Positions 17,416 through 27,656 are shown, counted from the stretch's first letter. The stretch: 64,000 nt of DNA from Chryseobacterium vaccae (GCF_009602705.1 NZ_VSWH01000001.1:372001-436000), one strand, 5' to 3'. The notes: a model not told the origin generated them from the sequence alone. Translations and numbers: made by a program.

Positions 17416-18204
17416 TTAAGATTCCTCATCATTAGAGATAGGATACTGGTGGGCAGAATTATGGATTTTATTCTTGAATTTATACAGGTAAGGAGCTTTG
17501 TTGGCAGAACCGTCATAAAACTTCTCCAGCCTGTCCAGAATATTCAAGCTTAATATTTTACGCTGGAAATTATTTCTTCTGAATTTCTGTCCTAAAATAG
17601 TTTCATACAGCAGTTGAAGATCCTTCATGGTAAACTTTTCAGGCAGAAGGTTGCTGGCTGCTGCTTCGGTATTGATATTCATCCGAAGGTATTCCAGCCC
17701 GGTTTCTATGATCCTGTCATGGTCAAATGCCATTTTAGGCAGATTATCCACTTCAAACCATTCACAGCTTTCATTGAAGGCATCAGGAAAAGTATCCGCA
17801 ATGGAAAAATCAATAAGACTGCAGTATCCTACAGTAATAAATCTCTGGAAGATCCAGTGGTCCTGAGGCACCTCAATTCCTTTATTCCGAAGCAGGATCT
17901 GGTGTACATTATTCTCGGTACGGTCTATTCTTCCAAAAGTGTGAAACTGCTTTAAAAACAGGTCTTTCAGATGAGTTCTTTCATACAGAACCCTTGCAGC
18001 GGCCTCACGAAGATCTTCATCATTGAAAACAAAACCGCCGGGAAGCGACCATAGATCAAGATCATGATATTTTAAAAGCAGGACTTTCAGAATATTGTTG
18101 TGAAACCCGAATATCGTGCAGTCAACAGATACATGTGCTACAAAATCTTTTGTATCAATAAGTTCCTGAAGGGTTTCTTTGCTTTTTGTGTCTTTGAGTT
18201 TCAT
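17416..18204 (-). CDS. Nudix-related (NrtR/AraR-like) transcriptional regulator of the glucan PUL
   Basis: A 262-residue two-domain protein: an N-terminal Nudix fold (about 20-160) and a C-terminal winged helix (about 175-235, with FTMKDLQLLYETILGQKFRRNNF). The Nudix box after PGG is degenerate: the usual REuxEExGu reads RVLYERTHL (residues 71-79), so two catalytic glutamates and the glycine are lost. That fits the NrtR/AraR regulators, in which the Nudix domain binds a sugar- or nucleotide-type ligand instead of hydrolysing it. It follows the MFS gene by 23 bp and lies divergent to the susC operon, which it probably controls. No HTCS or SusR is present. Confidence 0.85.
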   Translation of the reverse strand: MKLKDTKSKETLQELIDTKDFVAHVSVDCTIFGFHNNILKVLLLKYHDLDLWSLPGGFVFNDEDLREAAARVLYERTHLKDLFLKQFHTFGRIDRTENNVHQILLRNKGIEVPQDHWIFQRFITVGYCSLIDFSIADTFPDAFNESCEWFEVDNLPKMAFDHDRIIETGLEYLRMNINTEAAASNLLPEKFTMKDLQLLYETILGQKFRRNNFQRKILSLNILDRLEKFYDGSANKAPYLYKFKNKIHNSAHQYPISNDEES

Positions 18205-18227
18205 GGCAGTAAAAATAAAATTATTTT

Positions 18228-19412
18228 CTAAATTTTCCTTCCTGACAGTCTAAAATATATCAAACTTACCGTAAAAAGCACTAAAACAGCAAATAAGATA
18301 TAAATAGGGTAATAATTTAAGAGCTCTTTTCCAAACAGAACAGACATAATAATAGAACTGACGGAGCTTCCTAAAGAAGAAAAAATAACAATAAGGGACG
18401 TAAACAGGTTGATTTTCTCTTTATCAACCTGCGCGATCATCTTTGAATTCACAACAGGGTAGAGCGGAGATAAAAATAACCCAATCACCGGAAATAAAAA
18501 CACCAATATCCCGGAATTTTCAGATCCGAAATACTGAATTCCTACAATAAGGGTAAGAACAGCCATGATCAGACCTATACAGAGCAGGTAATATTTAGAT
18601 AATGAAAACCTTTGAATGATATTGGCCGTCACAGTTCTTCCGGCATATGAAAAAAGAGCAAGAAAAGAAGTCGCCTGCAGGGAAAAAAACGAATCAATTT
18701 TCAGGTGGTTTTTGTAAAAAGAAGGAAGCCAGGAATTAAATCCCTGTTCCACAAACACAATAAAAAAGATAACGCCTAAAAATGCGATGGTCGCGGGATT
18801 GATAAAACCGGATAACTCAGAAATGATTCCTTTCGTTTCGGTTTTCTTAGCTTCTGAAATCGTCAGACGGGAAAATAAAAATATCGTTACAGCCGAAAGT
18901 ATGGCAATAGATAAAAATCCAAACTTCCAGTATTCAGAATATTGACTTGAGATCAGCCATCCAAAGCCCATATTCACTACAAAAATACCGATCATAAAGG
19001 AAGCCTCCACACTATTCATCGTTTTTGCAAGTGATTTTTCATCCGAAATATTATTCCTGATAATCCCGAAAACACAGATTTTTCCAATCGCAAAGCAGGT
19101 TCCGATAATAGCAAACCAAACCTTATAGAACCAGAAATCTTCAATAAAAGGAAGAAGACAGGAGCAGGCCCCAACAATAATTAATGCTGTGATCAAAGCT
19201 TTTTTGGTTCCGGTTTTACTGATAAAATTAACAGCAAAAAGGGAAATAAAAGCAATCGGAAGATCTTTAAATGATTCTAAAAATCCCAGTTTTTCATAAG
19301 AAATGGCCTCAGAAAGCTGAAGGATGACCAGCCCCATACAGTTCAGTACCATTGAAAAAATAAGGAAAGTCAATTTTAACGGAAGTGAAATCTGGGAGAG
19401 CTTGGCAGTCAT
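18228..19412 (-). CDS. MFS transporter, probable sugar uptake
   Basis: A 394-residue inner-membrane protein with about twelve hydrophobic segments and the size of the major facilitator superfamily. The closest memory match is to sugar permeases encoded in Bacteroidota PULs, but no substrate motif is decisive. It is the first gene of the minus-strand pair MFS-Nudix regulator and diverges from susC with a 175-bp shared control region, so import of the glucose or gluco-oligosaccharide released by the GH enzymes is the likely job. A TAAATTTG -7 box (19470-19463, minus strand) precedes it. Confidence 0.85.
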   Translation of the reverse strand: MTAKLSQISLPLKLTFLIFSMVLNCMGLVILQLSEAISYEKLGFLESFKDLPIAFISLFAVNFISKTGTKKALITALIIVGACSCLLPFIEDFWFYKVWFAIIGTCFAIGKICVFGIIRNNISDEKSLAKTMNSVEASFMIGIFVVNMGFGWLISSQYSEYWKFGFLSIAILSAVTIFLFSRLTISEAKKTETKGIISELSGFINPATIAFLGVIFFIVFVEQGFNSWLPSFYKNHLKIDSFFSLQATSFLALFSYAGRTVTANIIQRFSLSKYYLLCIGLIMAVLTLIVGIQYFGSENSGILVFLFPVIGLFLSPLYPVVNSKMIAQVDKEKINLFTSLIVIFSSLGSSVSSIIMSVLFGKELLNYYPIYILFAVLVLFTVSLIYFRLSGRKI

Positions 19413-19556
19413 TTTGGAGATTATTTTTTAAGTTTTTACAACTTTTTTTATGAATTATGATGCAAATTTAAGCCTTTAAAGCCCCAAAAATAAAAGAAAA
19501 ATTAAAATATTTATGAAGACAATGTTAATTAATTAAAAAAAAATATATTTTTATTG

Positions 19557-19569
19557 TCTCAATTTGAGA
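19557..19569. promoter_or_regulatory. Palindrome in the divergent PUL control region
   Basis: TCTCAA-T-TTGAGA, a perfect 6-bp inverted repeat with one central base, 18 bp upstream of the susC start and within the MFS-susC intergenic region. It is a candidate operator for the adjacent Nudix-type regulator, or for a global regulator. Only one copy was noticed. Confidence 0.35.
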
Positions 19570-19587
19570 ATTAAAAACTAACTCTAT

Positions 19588-22416
19588 ATGAATATAAGAA
19601 TATCAGGAAGTTTTGGACTGGCCGCAGTGCTGTATTTTACAGCCAATTTCAATGCCCAGACCAAGGTAAAAGATTCTGTTCCCAAGGAAAATAAAATAGA
19701 CGAGATTGTCATGATCGGATATGGAGGAGTGAAAAAGCAGAACCTTACCAGTGCAGTCTCTTCAGTAAAAGCAGATGCCTTTGATAACAGACCAATCTAC
19801 AGCGTAGGACAGGCTTTACAGGGACAGGCGGCAGGAGTGAATGTCATTCAGGCTTCAGGAAAGCCAGGAGCAGCTCTTGATGTGAAAATCAGGGGGAATA
19901 ACTCAATTTCATCCTCGGTGAGCCCTCTGTATGTAGTTGACGGAATCCAGACCAATGACATCACCGGGCTGAATCCTGACGATATTGTTGATATGACTAT
20001 TCTTAAAGATGCCTCTTCTACCGCTATTTACGGAATAAACGGATCTTCAGGAGTGGTTATCATTACAACCAAAAGAGGAAAACAGGGAAAACCCCAGCTT
20101 AATTTTAATGCCTATTGGGGAATTTCAAAAACCGTGAAAAATATTGATGTCCTGAATCTTGATCAGTATAAAACCTTAATGGCAGACATCCAGGCAAACG
20201 GCGGATCAGACTATCTTTCCACCGTTACCAACCCCAGATATGCAGGGATTGATACCGATTGGAGAAAAGAAGTTTTTCAGACCGGATTTGATCAGAATTA
20301 TAACGTAAACTATGCCTTTGGAAATGAGAAAGTAAAAGCTTACACCGCATTAGGGTATCAGGATATTGAAGGAATCATCAAGCCTGCTCATTTTCAGAGG
20401 ACTTCGGTGAAAGTAAACTTAGATGCAGTGATTGCACCCTGGCTGAAATTAAATTCCTCAGTCAATTACTACTTTACCTCACTCACCAATACCAACGATA
20501 ATTTAAGTACAGCGAGAGGTGGGGTAGTGCTCAGTGCTTTTAATACGCCGAGTTTTCTGCCTGTATACGGAACAGATGTTAATTTCATCCCGTCAGATGG
20601 AGTAGTCTATGATCAGACAACAGGCCAGATTAATGACGGATATAAGCCGGGCCAGTTTGCTCCGAATCCTTATCAGTCGTCTTGGGAAAATCCAGTTGCT
20701 TATCAGTCAAGAAAAGATAAAACCCAGACTCAGCGTTTCCTAAGCAATTTAGGTCTTGATGTGAAAGTTCTGAAAAATCTGGTATGGAAGCCAAGCATTT
20801 CATTTGATATGACAGACTCCCGGAATACTAAATTTACAGACGGATTCCAGACCAGCTACGGAAGATCAAAATCCGGAATAGGCTCCCAGGAGTATATTCA
20901 GTATCAGGAATATAACTTTGAAAATACCTTAACTTATACCCTGAAAAAAGGGGTTCATGATTTTTCATTACTTGGAGGAGCCCAGATCACCCAGAAAAGT
21001 TTTCAGAATGAATACTTTGCCGGAGAAAAATTCCCTGAAGGAATAATAAATTTCGATTATGAAAAGGCGGCAACACAAGGTTATGACAAACATAAAGACG
21101 TTCTGAGAAATGCTTCGTTCTTCGGAAGGGCCTTGTACACGTATGACGGAAAATATACCTTAATGGGAGTGTTCAGGTATAACGGTTCCTCAAACCTTGC
21201 TCCGGAAAAAAAATGGGGTTTCTTCCCGGGTGTTTCAGCTTCATGGCTGGTGTCTAAAGAAGATTTCCTGGCAGACAGTAAAGTCATCAGCGAATTAAAA
21301 CTGAGAGGGGGATGGGGACAGACCGGAAATGTGTCAGGGGTTCCTGCTTATTCACACTTTAACATATTTGATCCGTATTGGTCAAATGGAATTCCTGCCT
21401 ATACATTTAAACAATATGACAGTGATGTAACCTGGGAAACAACAACCGATACCAATGTAGGGCTGGATCTTGGGCTTTTCAATAACCGGATCAGGTTTAC
21501 AACGGATCTCTATAAAAGGAAGACTACGGACCTTATTTTCCCTTATGTAATGGGGAATTTATCAGGACCAATCTATAGAAACGCCGGAAGCCTGGAAAAT
21601 AAAGGAATTGAGTTTTCATTGAATACCGCTAATATCAAGAACGAAAACTTTACATGGAACACGTCATTCAACATTTCATTTGCTAAAAATAAAATTCTGA
21701 ACTTTGAGCAATACCTCAATACCATTGATGTAATAAGTATGGAAAGTGTTGGAGGTAAAGTAATTCGTTTTCAACCTGGACATGCTTTGAGTACATTTTA
21801 CGGATATAAAGTAGATCACGTAGATCCAAATACCGGAAACATGATCTATAAAGACCTGAATGGTAATGGATACCAGGATGTGGACGACAGAACATTTATC
21901 GGAAATCCAAATCCAAAATATACCTTTGGCTTCAGCAATAATTTTACCCTGAAAAACTGGTATATGGATGTTTTGATTACCGGCTCTGTAGGAAATGATG
22001 TCTTCAACGCAACCCGTTTTGATCTGGAAATGATGAATGATTATAAAAATCAATCTACGGCTGTTCTTAACCGATGGACTACGCCGGGACAGATTACCGA
22101 TGTTCCGAGAGCCAATTCGGCGTCTGCACAGGAAATTTCAGACAGATTTGTGGAAGACGGATCTTATGTGAAACTGAAAGCGGTAACATTAGGATATAAT
22201 TTCAATAATCCTTTCAAAGGAGTAAGCAAACTGAATGTGTACGTAACCGGACAAAATCTATTCACTATTACAGACTATTCCGGAATGGACCCTGAAGTAA
22301 ATGCTTTCACGCCTAACAGAAATACATCCGGTGCAGAGAAATCTGTTTTCGGAATAGATTACGGAACCTATCCTCAGGTGAGAACCTTCATCATTGGTTT
22401 AAAAGCTAATTTCTAA
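19588..22416 (+). CDS. SusC/RagA-family TonB-dependent outer membrane transporter
   Basis: A 942-residue TonB-linked barrel that imports glycans. Signal peptide about 1-24; then directly a TonB-box-like KIDEIVMIGYG and the plug domain (PLYVVDGIQTND, LKDASSTAIYG, VIITTKRGK). The beta-barrel runs to a C-terminal aromatic (LKANF). The N-terminal carboxypeptidase-D-like domain found in most SusC proteins is absent, making it a short variant. It heads the operon susC-susD-GH30-GH3-GH30. Its ATG is 18 bp past a palindrome. Confidence 0.95.
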   Translation: MNIRISGSFGLAAVLYFTANFNAQTKVKDSVPKENKIDEIVMIGYGGVKKQNLTSAVSSVKADAFDNRPIYSVGQALQGQAAGVNVIQASGKPGAALDVKIRGNNSISSSVSPLYVVDGIQTNDITGLNPDDIVDMTILKDASSTAIYGINGSSGVVIITTKRGKQGKPQLNFNAYWGISKTVKNIDVLNLDQYKTLMADIQANGGSDYLSTVTNPRYAGIDTDWRKEVFQTGFDQNYNVNYAFGNEKVKAYTALGYQDIEGIIKPAHFQRTSVKVNLDAVIAPWLKLNSSVNYYFTSLTNTNDNLSTARGGVVLSAFNTPSFLPVYGTDVNFIPSDGVVYDQTTGQINDGYKPGQFAPNPYQSSWENPVAYQSRKDKTQTQRFLSNLGLDVKVLKNLVWKPSISFDMTDSRNTKFTDGFQTSYGRSKSGIGSQEYIQYQEYNFENTLTYTLKKGVHDFSLLGGAQITQKSFQNEYFAGEKFPEGIINFDYEKAATQGYDKHKDVLRNASFFGRALYTYDGKYTLMGVFRYNGSSNLAPEKKWGFFPGVSASWLVSKEDFLADSKVISELKLRGGWGQTGNVSGVPAYSHFNIFDPYWSNGIPAYTFKQYDSDVTWETTTDTNVGLDLGLFNNRIRFTTDLYKRKTTDLIFPYVMGNLSGPIYRNAGSLENKGIEFSLNTANIKNENFTWNTSFNISFAKNKILNFEQYLNTIDVISMESVGGKVIRFQPGHALSTFYGYKVDHVDPNTGNMIYKDLNGNGYQDVDDRTFIGNPNPKYTFGFSNNFTLKNWYMDVLITGSVGNDVFNATRFDLEMMNDYKNQSTAVLNRWTTPGQITDVPRANSASAQEISDRFVEDGSYVKLKAVTLGYNFNNPFKGVSKLNVYVTGQNLFTITDYSGMDPEVNAFTPNRNTSGAEKSVFGIDYGTYPQVRTFIIGLKANF

Positions 22417-22426
22417 ATTATTTACA

Positions 22427-23866
22427 ATGAAAATCAATAAAGCAATATATTATTTATTCGGTGCATCAGTACTTGCTGCCAGCGTTTCCTGCAATGACTT
22501 TCTGGATACAGAACCCATTACTGAACAGGGGATTTCTATTGATAATCCGTTAAAAACAGCAACAGATGCAGAAAACAGGATGAGCACCATTTACACTGCA
22601 TTTGGAAATGAATACTGGCAGCTGGATTATTTTTTTAATGGTGATGCCCAGACAGAAATTTCCTATGCAGGAGCAGATAACGTTCAGAATTTTCAGCAGG
22701 ATGAATATCGTATTGTAGCAACTAATCCGAATGTTGAAAGAGACTGGAAATATCTGTACGGGTTTATCAATGACTGTAATATGATCCTCAATTATGCCGA
22801 TAATATCAATGATCCGGCGCTTACAGCAGCAAGAAAGGCTGAAATGAAATCAGAAGCAGCGATATTTAGAGCACTTTACTATTTCCATGCTGTTCAGCTA
22901 TGGGGCGATATTCCTTTGGTTACCAAGGCTGTAATAGGAGTGAATGCCAGTAATTTTGATGAAGTATACAGTCAGGTATATCCCGCCAGAAAAACAGTAA
23001 AAGAAGCTTATGATCTGATTATTGCCGATCTGGAGGGAGCTATTGCCAATGCACCATCAGGAACTCAAAAATACAGAGCCAATAAAAACTTTGCTTATGG
23101 TCTTCTTGCGAAAGTGTATGCCTCAAAGCCGAATCCGGACTGGACCAAAGTAAAACAATATGCTTCCAATATTTCAGGGGTAAATCTTCTTCCGGTTTAT
23201 GATCAGCTTTTTGACGGTACGCATGAAGCTAATTCCGAATCTATTTTTGAAGTCGATGGAAATGCCGGAACAGTCTGGGCCTGGGGATCATCCATGTTTT
23301 ATGGAACAGACTGGAAAAAATTCAATGTTCCGTCTAATGATCTGGTAAAGGCATTTAATGATGCCGGAGATACCCAGCGTTTAAACAGCTCCGTTAAATT
23401 TTTACCGGTAAGTTGGTCAGATAAGTACTGGACGAGTAATAACTATCCATTCATGTATAAAATGAGGAAAACCGATGGAACTCAGAATTTTTATATCCTG
23501 AGATATGCGGATGTTCTCTTACTTCAGGCTGAAGCAGCCGTAAGAACCGGAGATTACACAGGTGCCGCAGGTTTTATCAATCAGGTAAGAACAAGAGCCG
23601 GACTTTCTCCGGTTGCTATTTCATCGGAAACGGATGGGATTCAGAAAGTTCTTCAGGAAAGAAAACTGGAACTGGCATTTGAAGGTCAGAGATGGTTTGA
23701 TCTTAAAAGAACAGGAGCAGCCGTTGCCATCCTTTCCCAGCAGAAAGACGGAAACGGAGTGATACTGCCTTATGCTGCAAGCATTAATCAGAACAGGTTA
23801 TTATGGCCGATTCCGCAGGGACAGAGGGATAACAATCAGAATTTAACCCAAAATTCCGGCTATTAA
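22427..23866 (+). CDS. SusD/RagB-family glycan-binding lipoprotein
   Basis: A 479-residue surface lipoprotein: lipobox ASVSC (Cys22) followed by CNDFLDTEP, the typical SusD start. TPR-like helices and the C-terminal block VLQERKLELAFEGQRWFDLKR with LLWPIPQ are family signatures. It forms the lid over the SusC barrel and captures oligosaccharide. It starts 10 bp after susC. Confidence 0.95.
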   Translation: MKINKAIYYLFGASVLAASVSCNDFLDTEPITEQGISIDNPLKTATDAENRMSTIYTAFGNEYWQLDYFFNGDAQTEISYAGADNVQNFQQDEYRIVATNPNVERDWKYLYGFINDCNMILNYADNINDPALTAARKAEMKSEAAIFRALYYFHAVQLWGDIPLVTKAVIGVNASNFDEVYSQVYPARKTVKEAYDLIIADLEGAIANAPSGTQKYRANKNFAYGLLAKVYASKPNPDWTKVKQYASNISGVNLLPVYDQLFDGTHEANSESIFEVDGNAGTVWAWGSSMFYGTDWKKFNVPSNDLVKAFNDAGDTQRLNSSVKFLPVSWSDKYWTSNNYPFMYKMRKTDGTQNFYILRYADVLLLQAEAAVRTGDYTGAAGFINQVRTRAGLSPVAISSETDGIQKVLQERKLELAFEGQRWFDLKRTGAAVAILSQQKDGNGVILPYAASINQNRLLWPIPQGQRDNNQNLTQNSGY

Positions 23867-23868
23867 AT

Positions 23869-25296
23869 ATGAAGTTTCACAACTTATATAGTTTCTTTTT
23901 TAATGGTACCGCACTGCTTTGTGGTGTGGTACTTTTTCCTTTGTCATGCACATCTGTGGCAGGAAACAAAGGAAATGAAGTTCAGTTTTGGCTTACAAAA
24001 GGAGATCAGAGTGTAAAATTACAGCAGCAGACCCCGGTAAAATTTACCCAAAACAAGAATGATTTTCAGAATATTAAAATTGATGAATCTCAAAAGTTTC
24101 AATATATAGACGGTTTCGGATATACCTTAACGGGCGGAAGCGTAGAAGTCATCAACCGTCTTTCACCTGCGAAAAGGAAAGCATTATTGAACGAACTTTT
24201 TGGTGATGATAAAAATTCGATCTCTGTAAGCTATCTCCGGTTAAGCATCGGAGCTTCAGATCTGGACGGAGAAGTTTTTTCATACGATGACCTGCCGGAA
24301 GGACAGACAGATCCTTCTTTGTCCAAATTCAGTCTGGCAAAAGATAAAAATCTGATTGCTATGCTGAAAGAGATTCTGGCAATTAATCCTGAAATAAAAA
24401 TCATAGCAGCACCATGGTCGGCTCCTGTCTGGATGAAAGACAACGGAAAATCTAAAGGAGGAAGCCTAAAACCTGAATTTTATGGAGCTTACGCCAATTA
24501 TTTTGTCAAATATATTCAAGGGATGAAGAAAGAAGGAATTCATATTGATGCCATCACACCTCAAAATGAACCCTTACATCCTGGAAATAATCCAAGTTTG
24601 TATATGCCTTCCGAACAGCAGAGAGACTTTATCAAAGGCTTTTTGGGACCCGCTTTTAAAGCCAGTCAGATCAAAACTAAAATTGTGGTGTACGATCACA
24701 ACTGCAACAAACCGGAATATGCCCTTGATATTCTGAAAGATCCCGAAGCTTATCAGTATATTGACGGTTCTGCGTTTCATTTATACGAAGGAGATATCTC
24801 AGCTTTAAGCACAGTTCATAACGCTTTTCCGGATAAAAATTTGTACTTTACCGAACAGTGGACCGGAGCGAAAGGAACTTTTAACGAAGACCTGAACTGG
24901 CATACCAAGAATGTGATTATCGGTTCCATGAGAAACTGGAGTAAAACGGCTCTGGAATGGAATGTAGCTAATGACCCGAAATATGGCCCCCATACCGATG
25001 GTGGCTGTACAGAATGTAAAGGAGCAATAACCGTTTCCGACAGTGAAAACTTCACCAGAAATGTTTCTTATTACATTATTGCACATGCCTCAAAATTTGT
25101 TCCTGCAGGCTCTCAGCGTATTGCTTCCACGCAGACAGAACATCTTTCCACGGCAGCATTTAAAACTCCAAAAGGGAAAACAGTTCTGATTGTACAGAAT
25201 GGAAATACCACGGATGAAAATTTTAATATACAATATAACGGAAAAACAGCTACAGTAAAAATCTCCGGAAACTCAGCTGCAACCTATATTTTTTAA
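23869..25296 (+). CDS. GH30-family glucanase, surface lipoprotein (beta-1,6-glucanase candidate)
   Basis: A 475-residue GH30 enzyme with lipobox FPLSC (Cys27). The acid/base is Glu234 in TPQNEPLH and the nucleophile Glu329 in YFTEQWTG, on a TIM barrel with a C-terminal beta-domain. The sequence around PWSAPVWMKDNGKSKGGSL fits the GH30 subfamilies of bacterial beta-1,6-glucanases (GH30_3) better than xylanases. It starts 2 bp after susD. Exposure on the surface beside SusD would let it cut polymer before import. The specificity is inferred from family and context. Confidence 0.85.
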   Translation: MKFHNLYSFFFNGTALLCGVVLFPLSCTSVAGNKGNEVQFWLTKGDQSVKLQQQTPVKFTQNKNDFQNIKIDESQKFQYIDGFGYTLTGGSVEVINRLSPAKRKALLNELFGDDKNSISVSYLRLSIGASDLDGEVFSYDDLPEGQTDPSLSKFSLAKDKNLIAMLKEILAINPEIKIIAAPWSAPVWMKDNGKSKGGSLKPEFYGAYANYFVKYIQGMKKEGIHIDAITPQNEPLHPGNNPSLYMPSEQQRDFIKGFLGPAFKASQIKTKIVVYDHNCNKPEYALDILKDPEAYQYIDGSAFHLYEGDISALSTVHNAFPDKNLYFTEQWTGAKGTFNEDLNWHTKNVIIGSMRNWSKTALEWNVANDPKYGPHTDGGCTECKGAITVSDSENFTRNVSYYIIAHASKFVPAGSQRIASTQTEHLSTAAFKTPKGKTVLIVQNGNTTDENFNIQYNGKTATVKISGNSAATYIF

Positions 25297-25306
25297 TAAT
25301 ATAATT

Positions 25307-27529
25307 ATGAAGAAGGCCTATTTTTTACTTGCATTTTCAGCATTAGGTATAAACGCTTACGGACAGAAAACAGTTGATCAGAAGGTTTCAGAACTTCTGT
25401 CTAAAATGAGCCTGGAAGAAAAAGTAGGACAACTGGTACAGTACAGCGGATTTGAATATGCTACAGGTCCCCAGAATTCAAATTCTGCTACAGTTTTAGA
25501 AGAAATAAAAAAAGGACGGGTAGGATCCATGCTTAATGTGGCGGGAGCTGAAGAAACCATAGCTTTTCAAAAGCTTGCTTTACAGTCCGGGCTGAAAATT
25601 CCTTTATTGTTCGGGCAGGACGTTATTCATGGTTACAGGACCACTTTTCCTGTTAATCTAGGACAGGCAGCCAGCTGGGATCTGAGACTCATTGAAAAAT
25701 CTGAAAGAATTGCAGCAACAGAAGCTTCCGCATACGGAATACACTGGACTTTCGCACCGATGGTAGACGTGGCAAGAGATCCGAGATGGGGAAGGGTAAT
25801 GGAAGGTTCCGGAGAAGACACCTATCTGGGTACACAGATAGGGTTGGCAAGGATCAGAGGATTTCAGGGAAAAGGTCTGGGAAATCTTGATGCCGTGATG
25901 GCCTGTGCCAAACATTTTGCCGCTTATGGTGCCGCAGTAGGAGGAAGAGATTATAATTCGGTGGATATGAGTTTAAGACAGCTTCACGAAACCTATCTGC
26001 CTCCTTTTAAGGCCGCAGCAGATGCAGGAGTAGCTACTTTTATGAATTCGTTTAATGACATCAACGGAATCCCGGCAACAGCCAACTCATATATTCTCAG
26101 AGACCTTTTAAAAGGGAAATGGAATTATAAAGGCTTTGTAGTTTCTGACTGGGGAAGTATCGGGGAAATGATTCCTCACGGTTATGCCAAAGATGCAGGA
26201 GAAGCGGCTGAAAAAGCCATTGCAGCAGGAAGTGATATGGATATGGAAAGCCATATCTATATGACAGAACTTCCCAGGTTGGTAAAAGAGGGAAAGGTAA
26301 ATATTAAATGGGTAGATGATGCCGCCGGAAGAATCCTGAAAAAGAAATTTGAAATGGGACTTTTTGATGATCCCTACAGATTCAGCAGTGCGAAAAGACA
26401 AAAAGAACAGACCAATAATACAGAACACCGGAAATTTGGAAGAGAATTTGGTTCCAAAAGCATTGTATTGCTTAAAAACCACGGAAATATATTACCTCTT
26501 TCAAAAGCAGTAAAAACTGTTGCCCTGATTGGTCCTTTCGGCAAAGAAACGGTAGCCAATCACGGATTTTGGTCGATTACTTTCAAGGATGACCAGCAGA
26601 GAATTGTTTCCCAGTTTGACGGAATTAAAAACCAGCTGGATAAAAATTCAACTTTATTATATGCAAAAGGCTGTAATGTAGATGATAACGACAGATCTAT
26701 GTTTGCTGAAGCTGTTGAAACGGCAAAAAAAGCAGATGTAGTGATTATGACACTGGGAGAAGGCCACGCAATGAGCGGTGAAGCCAAAAGCAGAAGCAGC
26801 ATCGGCTTTACGGGAGTTCAGGAAGACCTTTTAAAAGAAATTGCAAAAACTGGAAAGCCTATCGTTCTGATGATCAATGCGGGAAGACCTCTGATCTTTA
26901 ACTGGGCAGCAGATCATATTCCGGCCATCATGTATACCTGGTGGCTGGGTACAGAAGCGGGGAATTCCATAGCAGATGTTCTGTTCGGAACCGTAAACCC
27001 GGGAGGGAAACTGCCCATGAGTTTTCCAAGAACAGAAGGGCAGATTCCGGTTTATTACAACCATTACAATACGGGAAGACCTGCCAAAAATAATACAGAC
27101 CGGAATTATGTTTCGGCCTATATTGATCTGGATAATGATCCCAAATTTCCTTTTGGATACGGACTTAGCTATACTGAATTTAAATATTCCGATATGAACC
27201 TAAGTTCCACAGCTTTGAAAGGAAATCAGACTTTAACTGTTGATGTAACAGTTTCCAATACCGGAAAATATGATGGTGAGGAAGTCGTACAGCTTTATGT
27301 GAAGGATTTATTCGGAAAGGTGGTGAGGCCCGTGAAAGAATTGAAAAGCTTTCAGAAAGTATTGATCAGGAAAGGAGAAAACAAGACTGTAACCTTTAAA
27401 CTGACACCGGAAGATCTTAAATTTTTTGACAATGACCTGAATTATGACTGGGAAAGCGGAGAGTTTGACATCATGATTGGAACTAACTCCCAAAATGTTC
27501 AAACTAAAAGAATCAACTGGACTCGATAA
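25307..27529 (+). CDS. GH3 beta-glucosidase (BglX-like)
   Basis: A 740-residue periplasmic enzyme with signal peptide 1-20 (AYGQ). It has the two GH3 domains: the N-terminal barrel with nucleophile Asp281 in GFVVSDWGS, and the second domain with the region GEGHAMSGEAKSR, plus a fibronectin type III-like domain (about 640-735, PVKELKSFQKV). GH3 enzymes remove single glucose units from the non-reducing end of beta-gluco-oligosaccharides. It is the fourth gene of the PUL operon, 10 bp after GH30. Confidence 0.93.
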   Translation: MKKAYFLLAFSALGINAYGQKTVDQKVSELLSKMSLEEKVGQLVQYSGFEYATGPQNSNSATVLEEIKKGRVGSMLNVAGAEETIAFQKLALQSGLKIPLLFGQDVIHGYRTTFPVNLGQAASWDLRLIEKSERIAATEASAYGIHWTFAPMVDVARDPRWGRVMEGSGEDTYLGTQIGLARIRGFQGKGLGNLDAVMACAKHFAAYGAAVGGRDYNSVDMSLRQLHETYLPPFKAAADAGVATFMNSFNDINGIPATANSYILRDLLKGKWNYKGFVVSDWGSIGEMIPHGYAKDAGEAAEKAIAAGSDMDMESHIYMTELPRLVKEGKVNIKWVDDAAGRILKKKFEMGLFDDPYRFSSAKRQKEQTNNTEHRKFGREFGSKSIVLLKNHGNILPLSKAVKTVALIGPFGKETVANHGFWSITFKDDQQRIVSQFDGIKNQLDKNSTLLYAKGCNVDDNDRSMFAEAVETAKKADVVIMTLGEGHAMSGEAKSRSSIGFTGVQEDLLKEIAKTGKPIVLMINAGRPLIFNWAADHIPAIMYTWWLGTEAGNSIADVLFGTVNPGGKLPMSFPRTEGQIPVYYNHYNTGRPAKNNTDRNYVSAYIDLDNDPKFPFGYGLSYTEFKYSDMNLSSTALKGNQTLTVDVTVSNTGKYDGEEVVQLYVKDLFGKVVRPVKELKSFQKVLIRKGENKTVTFKLTPEDLKFFDNDLNYDWESGEFDIMIGTNSQNVQTKRINWTR

Positions 27530-27656
27530 AAAATGACATTTACAGCTAATTTTGCAGCCTGTAAAAATAAATGTAGAAGTAAGAAGTAGGTTTCAGCCTA
27601 ATAGTAAATCAAAAATAATGAAGCGAGGACATATTAGTCCGAAAAGAGAGAAAGAT

